This document shows, piece after piece, positions 1-7,379 of a DNA stretch of 64,000 nt. Source of the DNA: JAGQYH01 sp041393015 (GTDB taxonomy: Bacteria; Bacteroidota; Bacteroidia; Chitinophagales; JADIYW01); NCBI GenBank assembly GCA_041393015.1, contig JAWKKV010000002.1, positions 496,001 to 560,000 of the forward strand. Direction: 5' to 3'. The position numbers were made by a program, and so were the translations under genes. Position 1 is the first letter of the stretch, and the number at the start of each line of letters is the position of its first letter. Below the pieces are notes generated by a model. That model had not been told where the DNA came from. It saw only the letters and a program-made list of their open reading frames with translations, and did no database searches.

Positions 1-1097
1 GTGATTTAAAAATAGCATCATTAGCAGATTGGGGATTTGGATTTGAAAGACCGGTTATCATTTCAGGACCATGTAGTGCAGAAACAAAAGAACAATTGAT
101 GACGACTGCATTAGGTTTAGCAGACAAAGGAATTGATATTCTTAGAGCAGGTATTTGGAAACCGAGAACAAGACCTAATACTTTTGAAGGAATGGGAAAA
201 GAAGCTTTGCCATGGTTAATTGAAGCCGGTAAAGCTATTGGCAAACCTACTTCAGTTGAAGTAGCCAATAAAGATCATGTTTTTGAATGTTTAAAAGCTG
301 GTGTAGATATTCTTTGGATTGGAGCCAGAACGACTGTTAATCCATTTGCGGTGCAAGAAATTGCAGATGCCGTTAGTGGAACAGATATTCCCGTAATTAT
401 CAAAAATCCTATCAACCCCGATTTATCTTTATGGATGGGCGCCATTGAAAGATTTAATTTTGTAGGTCTAACCAAATTAGCTGCCTTACACAGAGGTTTT
501 TCTAGCTATGAAAAAACGCAATACAGAAATCAACCGAAATGGGAAATTCCTGTAGAACTAAAAAGATTACATCCGAATCTACCTATTTTTTGTGATCCAA
601 GTCATATTTGTGGCGGTACTGAATTGTTGCAAAGCGTTTCTCAAAAAGCTTTAGATTTAGATTTTGATGGTTTGATGTTAGAATCTCATTGCAATCCTAA
701 AGAAGCATGGAGTGATGCTAGTCAGCAAGTAACACCAGAAAGATTAGGAGAAATCTTGAGTAATTTGGTGATTAGAACACATCATGAGCCAGGAGAATTA
801 TCTAACGCATTATCTGAATTAAGAGGAAATATTGACAGAATTGACAATTATCTATTGGAACTATTATCGGAAAGAATGGATGTGGCACAAAGAATTGGTC
901 AATATAAAAAGGACAATGATGTAACCATTTTACAAACATCAAGATGGTCTGAGATAGTTGATGATAGAGTTAAAAAAGGAACTTCAAAAGATTTGACAGA
1001 AACTTTTGTAAAAGAAATGTTTGAAGCGATTCACCAAGAATCTATTAGAAAGCAAACGAAAGTAATGAATACAAAAGGAGAGGAGTTAGCGAAATAG
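1..1097 (+). CDS. Bifunctional DAHP synthase / chorismate mutase (type II), 5' end outside window
   Basis: Condenses phosphoenolpyruvate with erythrose-4-phosphate (first shikimate step) and rearranges chorismate to prephenate. The frame is open from the first full codon at position 3, so the gene starts before the window; an internal ATG at 96 is not the start because the conserved RPVIISGPCSAET segment lies upstream of it. The DAHP synthase barrel covers most of the visible part, with KPRTRP, DPSHICGG and ESHCNP motifs. The last ~95 residues form an AroQ-type helical chorismate mutase (LRGNIDRIDNYLLELLSERM, then AQRIGQYK). This fusion order is usual in Bacteroidota. Family assignment is firm; which product inhibits it cannot be told here. 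A strong hairpin terminator follows. Confidence 0.95.
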   Translation, partial: DLKIASLADWGFGFERPVIISGPCSAETKEQLMTTALGLADKGIDILRAGIWKPRTRPNTFEGMGKEALPWLIEAGKAIGKPTSVEVANKDHVFECLKAGVDILWIGARTTVNPFAVQEIADAVSGTDIPVIIKNPINPDLSLWMGAIERFNFVGLTKLAALHRGFSSYEKTQYRNQPKWEIPVELKRLHPNLPIFCDPSHICGGTELLQSVSQKALDLDFDGLMLESHCNPKEAWSDASQQVTPERLGEILSNLVIRTHHEPGELSNALSELRGNIDRIDNYLLELLSERMDVAQRIGQYKKDNDVTILQTSRWSEIVDDRVKKGTSKDLTETFVKEMFEAIHQESIRKQTKVMNTKGEELAK

Positions 1098-1122
1098 AGC
1101 CGACCTTAATTCTGAAAAATAC

Positions 1123-1155
1123 AAATGCGGTTCCAATTGGGCCGCATTTTTTGTT
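1123..1155 (+). terminator. Rho-independent terminator of the DAHP synthase gene
   Basis: Eight-base-pair perfect stem AAATGCGG (1123-1130) with CCGCATTT (1142-1149), an 11-nt loop, and a run of T immediately after the stem. It begins 26 nt past the stop codon. Confidence 0.8.
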
Positions 1156-1193
1156 ATATAGTAAGGCTAGATTTAGAATATCTTACAATAAAT

Positions 1194-1220
1194 GATGCCT
1201 GTCCAAATTGAACAGGCATC
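1194..1220 (-). terminator. Hairpin downstream of the adhesin gene, probable terminator
   Basis: Nine-base-pair perfect inverted repeat GATGCCTGT (1194-1202) / ACAGGCATC (1212-1220) in the gap between the convergent DAHP synthase and adhesin genes. On the minus strand it is followed by CATTTATTG, only a weak T tract, so termination is inferred from position and stem strength. Confidence 0.45.
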
Positions 1221-1288
1221 TCACAAAACTAAATTGCACTACTTTCAACTTTATTAAAATTGATTCAAATCAATTCTATATTCTTTTA

Positions 1289-1627
1289 TTATTCACCAAG
1301 TTGTTCAATCATCTCCATCATTTTTTGCATTTGTTCTTGTTGCTCAAGAAGCATTTTCTTCAACTCGTCTACTTCTGTTGACTTAGCATCAAGCTCTGTT
1401 TTTAATTCTTGAATAGCCTTAATAGATAATACACCAAAATTTGATTTGGCAAGGGCTAAGTAACCCGATTCTTGATCTTCAATCACAAAACTTGGAAATA
1501 ATGCTTGTACTTCTTGAGCTATAAAACCAGTAATTGGTTGGGCATCATCAGTGTTATCTTTGTACCTAAAAGTAACAGGATTTAATGCCATAACATTTGA
1601 AAGAACATTGGTTAATGGAATAATATC
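1289..1627 (-). CDS. C-terminal S74/endosialidase-type chaperone segment of the adhesin, in the -1 frame
   Basis: This frame is open from GAT at 1625-1627 to the stop at 1289 and encodes 112 residues: DIIPLTNVLSNV, then from the ATG at 1589-1591 MALNPVTFRYK, GFIAQEVQALFP, and a terminal coiled coil rich in Glu, Gln and Met. That is the pattern of the intramolecular chaperone (peptidase S74) domain that ends tail-fibre-like and YadA-like trimeric proteins, which helps trimers fold and then may cleave itself off. The family normally opens with an LKKDI segment; here LKK is the end of the upstream ORF and DI the start of this one. It is therefore very likely the real C-terminus of the upstream gene, not a separate 100-aa gene. 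Confidence 0.8.
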   Translation of the reverse strand, partial: DIIPLTNVLSNVMALNPVTFRYKDNTDDAQPITGFIAQEVQALFPSFVIEDQESGYLALAKSNFGVLSIKAIQELKTELDAKSTEVDELKKMLLEQQEQMQKMMEMIEQLGE

Positions 1628-4600
1628 TTTTTTAAGTCGACGTCAGAAATTTCGACATACTCACCCGTCGTACCATTTATGCCAGCTTTATTAGCTCCAT
1701 TATATTCAAACCACAATTGTGGACTTCCACTTATGGTAGTGGCCGAATAAATATGCCATTTCTTATTAATCTCTTGCTGAAGTATTATTCCTTTGTTAGC
1801 TAAGGAGCCAGTGGGAGATTGTACAATATGTAAATCTGCTTCAGGAGAGGCAGTCTTTATACCCACTCGGCCATTTTTTAAAATAGTAAATGCATCACTT
1901 CTGGCTGCAGAACTTGTGCCATTACCAATAGTGAATAATCTGTCAGAGCCATCCCAATCATTGGCATTAACAGGGGTGTAGATAGTATTGAAACGACCCA
2001 ATGCGATTTCATACGCAGAAATCGCTTCTACATCTGCACCAATGGCGGTTGATACACCACCTTTAGCTTTAGAGTTTAAACCGGCAGCAAAACTATAGTT
2101 TCCAACATTATCAGCATCCCAATTGCTGTTAGTAGTTCTTCCTGCTCTGAAAGCACCCGTTTTAGGATTAAAATACATTCTTGTGGCTGCGCCATCCACT
2201 ATGGTTGCACCACTGCCATAAGTGCCTGTTACCAATAAACCATCATTTCCTGCAACATGCAGCTGCGCTGATGGGCTGGAAGTAGAAATACCCATTCGAG
2301 CATCTTTTCTTATAACAAGTGCATTTGTTCTAACTGCGTCACTTGTGCCATTCCCTACTATAAACAAAGGAGATGTGGATGTTGGAATCGGAGAAGTTTG
2401 CTGTGCAACAATTGGATCATTGTAATAACCAACAGCAAGCGAAGAGGATGCATTTGAAATTGTATTGTTACCCATGGCGGTAGAACTATTTCCCATTGCT
2501 TTTGATTGCCGTCCAAATGCTGTAGCTGCTGTAAAACTCGCTTCCGTTCCAGTACCCATTGCTACAGAAGCATAAGATTGAGCGAGTGTATTATCTCCTG
2601 CAGAAAATGATCTATCACCAATATTATCATCATCCCAATTATCACCACTTACATAACCAGCTCTGAAAGCATTTTTTCTTGGATTGAAAAACATTCTTGA
2701 TCCCTCGCCATTAACAGTTACTACAGAACCATTACCAGATGTTCCTGTTACTAAAAATCCATCAGTGCCTGCTACGTGAAGTTGTGCTTCTGGAGCAGAG
2801 GTAGCAATACCAGTCTTCCCATCTTGTCTTACCACCATAGCATTTTTTCTCGAATTATTACCTGTTCCGTTGCCTACAATAAATAATGGGGTAGTATTTG
2901 TTACAGTGGTCTGAGGAGCTATTATCGTGTCATTATAATGACCAACAACTAAAGACGAATAACCATTTGCCTTTGTTGTAAAACCCATAGTTGTTGATGC
3001 GAAACCATTTGAATTTGTGAGTAATCCTAATGCTGTGGAATAATCGGCATTTGCATTAGAACTAACTCCCATTACCATTGAAAACCCGCCATTTGCATTA
3101 GAACTTGCTCCAATTGCTGTTGATGCATAGCCATTCGCAATGGATTCAAAACCCATTGCAGTAGAGTATTCTCCACTTGCTTTAGTATCATAACCGCTTG
3201 CAAAACTATAATCGCCTATGGCCATGGTATTATTACCCATCGCAATAGATCGATTTCCGAATGCCTTCGTGCCATCTCCCATAGCTATGGAAGCGTCTCC
3301 GTATGCATTAGTCCCAGATCCTATGGAGGTAGCAGAAAATCCATATGCTCTCGCACCAAATCCCAAAGCAATAGCAGCAATTCCATTTGCTTCAGAGTTA
3401 TATCCCATAGATGTTGAAGCCAAACCAATTGCCTTAGTATCATAACCAGAAGCAAGACTATAATCACCAATACTGTCAATATCCCAATTGCTATTTGTAA
3501 TACCCCCAGCTCTAAAAGCTGCTTTTTTAGGATAAAAGAACATACGAGTACCAGCTCCGTTGATATCTAAATCTTGTCCTTGTCCCAAAGTTCCTGATAC
3601 AATAATTCCGTCATGTCCGCTAATTTTAATAGCACCTGAGTCAGCAATAATTTCTCTACCTAAACCAAAGCCACCGGCATCATAAGCCTCATCAAGAGTA
3701 ATAACTTGTGCTTCCGGCAAGCTTTCCCAAGTGGCAAGTCCGCTCGGGTCAGAAGTTAATACTTTCCCTGCTGCTGGGTTTCCGCCTCTAATTTTTACTT
3801 GGCCATCAATGTCTAAACGGGCATCAGGCGCATTTACCCCAAATCCTGTGCGACCATCAAATCTTACTACCATAGCATTACTTCTTGCATTGCTTCCTGT
3901 TCCATTCCCTATAATGAATAGAGGAGTATAGTCTACAGCTATTACTTGTCTTGAAACGATTGTGTCATTATATCGCCCAATAACTAATGAAGAAGAGCCA
4001 TTAGCGATGTTCTCGAAACCCATAGCAGTTGATGCAGAACCATTTGCTTTAGTTCGATTACCAAAAGTTGATGATGTGAGCCCATTGGCTTGAGATAAAA
4101 ATCCCATAGCTACTGATGCATTGCCATTGGCTTGACCGGTTGCAAATGCTATTGAATAATCTGCATTAGCTTGTGATCCTGCGCCCATAGCAAAAGAAGA
4201 TATTCCTTTAGCTATAGTATTAGATCCCATTGCTACAGAATAATCTCCAATATTCACATCACTCCATGTGGTTGATTCTCCTCGTCCTACTCTAAACGCT
4301 GCTTTTCTAGGATAAAAAAGCATACTTGGGTTAGTATTGCTCACTTCTAAGGCTGCGCCCTGTCCTAAAGTTCCAGTTACCAAAAGTCCATCAGTACCAT
4401 TGATTAAAACAGCTCCGGAATCAGCAATAATTTCTCTGCCGGCGCCAGGTCCTCCTGCATTATAGGCTTGATTTAAAGTGCCTGTTTCAACCGCTGGAAT
4501 AACCTCCCAAGTGGCTAATCCATTAGCATCCGAAGTTAAAACCTTACCTGAGCTAGGTGCTCCACCTCTTACTCTTAGTTGACCATTAATATCTAATTTG

Positions 4601-5949
4601 GCAGTTGGATCATTCGTTCCTATTCCTACTAAATTGCCACTATTATAAATATTATCGTTATTTACTAACCAAGTGGTACCATTCCAAAAAGTTGTATTTC
4701 CAACTGCAGAACCATCTGGCAACAAACCCTGTGGTCCCTCTGGACCTGTTTCTCCTTGCGGCCCTTGTGGTCCAGTTGCTCCATCCATTCCATCATTTCC
4801 TGCGGGACCTTGTGGTCCAACTTCTCCTTGAATACCTTGAGGGCCAATAGGACCAGTTTCACCTTGTGGTCCCTGTGGACCAGTTGCGCCATCTTGACCA
4901 TCAATTCCGGCAGGACCTACTTCTCCTTGAATGCCTTGAGGACCAATAGGACCAGTTTCTCCATCTAATCCGTCATTTCCAGCAGGACCCTGTGGGCCAA
5001 CTTCTCCTTGGATTCCTTGAGGTCCAGCAGGACCTGTTTCTCCTTGAATACCCTGTGGACCAGCTGGGCCAGTTTCTCCTTGTGGCCCTTGAGGACCAAC
5101 GGCTCCGCCACTAATTGGCAAAATAACCGAGTTTCCTCCATCTATGGAAAGTATAAAATTGTCTTCATCCCATGCTAAAGTTTGGTCATCTGTTGCAGGA
5201 TCGCCCGGAGGACCTTGTGGACCTATTTCTCCCTGAATTCCTTGTGGGCCAGTAGCTCCATCTAAGCCATCATTTCCAGCTGGACCTTGTGGACCTACTT
5301 CACCTTGAGGACCTGCAATTCCTGCAGGGCCTTGTGGTCCGATAGCTCCATCTTGACCATCAATCCCTGCAGGACCTTGCGGACCCATTTCACCTTGTAT
5401 TCCTTGAGGTCCTTGTGGACCAACTGTGCCACTGATATTAGGAAGGACAACAGCATTTCCATCACTAATGGTTAAAGTATTCGTAATTTCATCATAAGAA
5501 AGCGTTTGATTGTCTTCAAACACAGATAAATCAACACCCATTATTGAATCAGCTATAGCAGCTCTATCAGCATTTAAAGCATAAAAAACACTTCTTAAAT
5601 CTGACTCGCCCATGTTTATATATCCATTGCCATAATCTAAGTCTACTCTAATTTTAGGTTGACCCGACATCCAATCAATTTCTGTAAAGTCACCCAACAA
5701 AATATCTCCTTTACCTAAAGGAAGTTCTACTTTTCCTGTGGGTCCTGTGTTGGGGAAATGTTCTTCTTGATACACTTCATTATTATCCATAATGATCGTA
5801 AATCGCAACCCAACTACAGTATTGAGAATTGGTGCGCCAAAACCATCTGTAATAACTGCTTGATAGCTTACGGATTGTGGGGTTTGTCCTACAGCTATTT
5901 GAATTGTGGACATAAGAAGTACAAAAAGTATACGTTTTAGATTTTTCAT
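1612..5949 (-). CDS. Giant secreted collagen-like / YadA-head-repeat surface protein
   Basis: A 1445-aa exported protein: signal peptide at residues 1-21 (ending AVGQ), an N-terminal globular domain to ~170, two collagen-type Gly-X-Y stretches (about 174-251 and 283-408) separated by a 30-residue spacer, then several blocks of S-x-AxGxxxxAxG repeats typical of YadA-type trimeric adhesin heads. Head blocks alternate with repeated cassettes such as GKVLTSD, GLATWE and AGREIIADSG. Such proteins form fibrous trimers at the cell surface. It ends abruptly at EISDVDLKKILFH, and the expected C-terminal chaperone continues in the -1 frame (1289-1627), so either a 1-nt deletion or a programmed shift is present. 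It follows a T9SS cargo gene by 17 nt. No own T9SS sorting domain is visible. Ligand unknown. Confidence 0.85.
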   Translation of the reverse strand: MKNLKRILFVLLMSTIQIAVGQTPQSVSYQAVITDGFGAPILNTVVGLRFTIIMDNNEVYQEEHFPNTGPTGKVELPLGKGDILLGDFTEIDWMSGQPKIRVDLDYGNGYINMGESDLRSVFYALNADRAAIADSIMGVDLSVFEDNQTLSYDEITNTLTISDGNAVVLPNISGTVGPQGPQGIQGEMGPQGPAGIDGQDGAIGPQGPAGIAGPQGEVGPQGPAGNDGLDGATGPQGIQGEIGPQGPPGDPATDDQTLAWDEDNFILSIDGGNSVILPISGGAVGPQGPQGETGPAGPQGIQGETGPAGPQGIQGEVGPQGPAGNDGLDGETGPIGPQGIQGEVGPAGIDGQDGATGPQGPQGETGPIGPQGIQGEVGPQGPAGNDGMDGATGPQGPQGETGPEGPQGLLPDGSAVGNTTFWNGTTWLVNNDNIYNSGNLVGIGTNDPTAKLDINGQLRVRGGAPSSGKVLTSDANGLATWEVIPAVETGTLNQAYNAGGPGAGREIIADSGAVLINGTDGLLVTGTLGQGAALEVSNTNPSMLFYPRKAAFRVGRGESTTWSDVNIGDYSVAMGSNTIAKGISSFAMGAGSQANADYSIAFATGQANGNASVAMGFLSQANGLTSSTFGNRTKANGSASTAMGFENIANGSSSLVIGRYNDTIVSRQVIAVDYTPLFIIGNGTGSNARSNAMVVRFDGRTGFGVNAPDARLDIDGQVKIRGGNPAAGKVLTSDPSGLATWESLPEAQVITLDEAYDAGGFGLGREIIADSGAIKISGHDGIIVSGTLGQGQDLDINGAGTRMFFYPKKAAFRAGGITNSNWDIDSIGDYSLASGYDTKAIGLASTSMGYNSEANGIAAIALGFGARAYGFSATSIGSGTNAYGDASIAMGDGTKAFGNRSIAMGNNTMAIGDYSFASGYDTKASGEYSTAMGFESIANGYASTAIGASSNANGGFSMVMGVSSNANADYSTALGLLTNSNGFASTTMGFTTKANGYSSLVVGHYNDTIIAPQTTVTNTTPLFIVGNGTGNNSRKNAMVVRQDGKTGIATSAPEAQLHVAGTDGFLVTGTSGNGSVVTVNGEGSRMFFNPRKNAFRAGYVSGDNWDDDNIGDRSFSAGDNTLAQSYASVAMGTGTEASFTAATAFGRQSKAMGNSSTAMGNNTISNASSSLAVGYYNDPIVAQQTSPIPTSTSPLFIVGNGTSDAVRTNALVIRKDARMGISTSSPSAQLHVAGNDGLLVTGTYGSGATIVDGAATRMYFNPKTGAFRAGRTTNSNWDADNVGNYSFAAGLNSKAKGGVSTAIGADVEAISAYEIALGRFNTIYTPVNANDWDGSDRLFTIGNGTSSAARSDAFTILKNGRVGIKTASPEADLHIVQSPTGSLANKGIILQQEINKKWHIYSATTISGSPQLWFEYNGANKAGINGTTGEYVEISDVDLKKILFH
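1627..1633 (-). other. A-AAA-AAG slippery heptamer at the adhesin frame junction
   Basis: On the minus strand the zero-frame codons are TTA AAA AAG ATA. The heptamer A-AAA-AAG is the classic bacterial -1 slippage site known from dnaX. Slipping one base back gives AAA AAA GAT ATT, that is KKDI, which restores the family motif and the chaperone frame. No strong downstream stem-loop or upstream SD-like stimulator was seen, so a plain one-base loss from an A7 run, or a sequencing error, is equally possible. Confidence 0.6.
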
Positions 5950-5966
5950 AGTAGTGGCGATTTGAG

Positions 5967-6500
5967 TTAGTTTATTTTTTCAATTAAAAGGCTATTTAGT
6001 TTTGTTCCATTTTTTGTAGTAATCACTAATGCATAAGCACCTGCGGGATATTGATTAAGCCATATTTCATTTATTCCTGTAAAAATTGAAGTTGCTAACA
6101 ATTGCTTTGCTTCAATATTATAGACCGTAACCATCCATTCAATTTGTTTTGGATGTTCTACTATTATAGATATAGGACCAATGGTTGGATTAGGATAAAT
6201 TTTGATGGGGATAATTAAATCGTTGTCGTTGATTCCAACATTTAAGGTGTCAAACTCAGGTTGCTCAAATCCTTGAATTAATGTTGCTTGACTATTGGTT
6301 TTTACTGCAGCAATTGCTTCGCCAATAGTGTATGATAATATGACATCAGTAGATACAACAGCCTTTCCGCCATTACTTATGACATTGGATTTTATTTCTT
6401 GAGCTAATAAATTAGTTGAGCTTAAACAACCAAAAATGAAGCAATTACACAACAATGTAATTTTAAACTCTTGGATTATTTGGAGATTTAGATTTACCAT
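5967..6500 (-). CDS. Small secreted protein with type IX secretion C-terminal sorting domain
   Basis: A 177-aa protein with an N-terminal export signal (cleavage near LLAQ, residue ~34), a short middle region (SNGG, LSYTIGEA, IQGFEQPEF), and a type A T9SS C-terminal domain from about residue 98: IYPNP, a central YNIEAK segment, and the closing LLIEKIN. The middle pattern recurs in Bacteroidota proteins that consist of little more than this motif and the sorting domain. It would be exported, moved across the outer membrane by PorU/Sov-type machinery, and attached or released. It lies 17 nt upstream of the adhesin gene on the same strand, so the two are probably co-transcribed. Role unknown. 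Confidence 0.8.
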   Translation of the reverse strand: MVNLNLQIIQEFKITLLCNCFIFGCLSSTNLLAQEIKSNVISNGGKAVVSTDVILSYTIGEAIAAVKTNSQATLIQGFEQPEFDTLNVGINDNDLIIPIKIYPNPTIGPISIIVEHPKQIEWMVTVYNIEAKQLLATSIFTGINEIWLNQYPAGAYALVITTKNGTKLNSLLIEKIN

Positions 6501-6623
6501 AGCAGTATTTTCAGTACTTAAAACTATGGTTTAGTCAATTTTTATTTTGGGTGAGTTATTTATCTGCGGAAAGTAGGAGTAGATGACCACTTATAATGAG
6601 TAATTACCATATAAAGCTTTTTA

Positions 6624-7370
6624 CTAAATTCCAAACATCTTTAGTAATGTATCTTTTCGACTTCTGCTTACACTTAATTCTCTATTATCTTCCATCACTA
6701 CATATCCGCCATCTCCTCTAACGTATTTTTTAATTTGTTCAAGGTTGATTAAGTTGGAATTATGAATCCTCAGAAATCCTTGATCGGATAATACGGATTC
6801 AATTTCTTTTAGTGTTTTACTAACCAAAATAGAATTTTGATTGGTTAAGTGGATATAAGTATAATTGCTATCTGAAATACAGCAAATAATTTCCTTTATT
6901 TTAATAAAATGAAGTCCTTCCTGTGTAGGTACCGCTATTTTATCTCTTACTGTATTATTTGGTTGATAGGAGCTGTTCAGTATTTCCAATTGTGGCTCAA
7001 TTATAAATTGCGATCTCTTATTTTCTACCTTTTTAATTGCATTAACTAAATCTTCTTTATCAATGGGTTTTAAAAGATAATCTATCGCACTAGCCTTAAA
7101 TGCTTTCACTGCAAACTCATCGTAGGCAGTTGTAAAGATGATATCAAATTGGATGTTCTCTAATTTATTTAGGAATTCAAACCCATTTAATACAGGCATT
7201 TCAATATCTAAAAATATTAGATTTACAATATTCTTTTGAACATATTGAAGCGCTTCAATTGGTTTATTAAAAGCGTGAAGCACTTTAACCGATGGCGTGT
7301 ACTTTTCTAATTGCCATTGTAAAGTTTCAAGACAATGCTGTTCATCATCTATAATTATGCTGTTAATCAT
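6624..7370 (-). CDS. LytTR-family response regulator
   Basis: A 248-aa regulator. The receiver domain (1-~120) has the acidic pair IDDE at 7-10, phospho-acceptor Asp55 in FLDIEMP, and conserved T/K positions in FTTAYDEFAVKAF and LLKPID. The LytTR DNA-binding domain (about 140-245) carries IKEIICCISDSNYTYIHL and FLRIHNSNLINL, the usual ten-strand fold. It lies 9 nt after the histidine kinase gene and forms a pair with it. The T9SS protein and adhesin follow on the same strand after a 123-nt gap, so surface-protein expression is a natural candidate target, by inference only. Confidence 0.93.
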   Translation of the reverse strand: MINSIIIDDEQHCLETLQWQLEKYTPSVKVLHAFNKPIEALQYVQKNIVNLIFLDIEMPVLNGFEFLNKLENIQFDIIFTTAYDEFAVKAFKASAIDYLLKPIDKEDLVNAIKKVENKRSQFIIEPQLEILNSSYQPNNTVRDKIAVPTQEGLHFIKIKEIICCISDSNYTYIHLTNQNSILVSKTLKEIESVLSDQGFLRIHNSNLINLEQIKKYVRGDGGYVVMEDNRELSVSRSRKDTLLKMFGI

Positions 7371-7379
7371 TCATCTAGA

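Noticed and set aside
1289..1591. 100-aa S74-like protein as a separate gene
   Set aside because: The open frame extends upstream to the exact slip site and completes the LKKDI motif of the adhesin; the ATG is an internal Met.
4720..5450. Repetitive DNA considered as a CRISPR array
   Set aside because: The repeats are in-frame Gly-X-Y codons of variable spacing; no constant repeat/spacer pattern and no cas genes.
4605..5475. Open frames antisense to or shifted within the collagen region
   Set aside because: They are frame shadows of the Gly-X-Y repeats, with repetitive low-complexity products.
1289..5949. Prophage tail fibre
   Set aside because: Collagen and S74 parts are phage-like, but no capsid, tail, terminase or integrase genes are near, and the YadA-head blocks and signal peptide fit a cellular surface protein.
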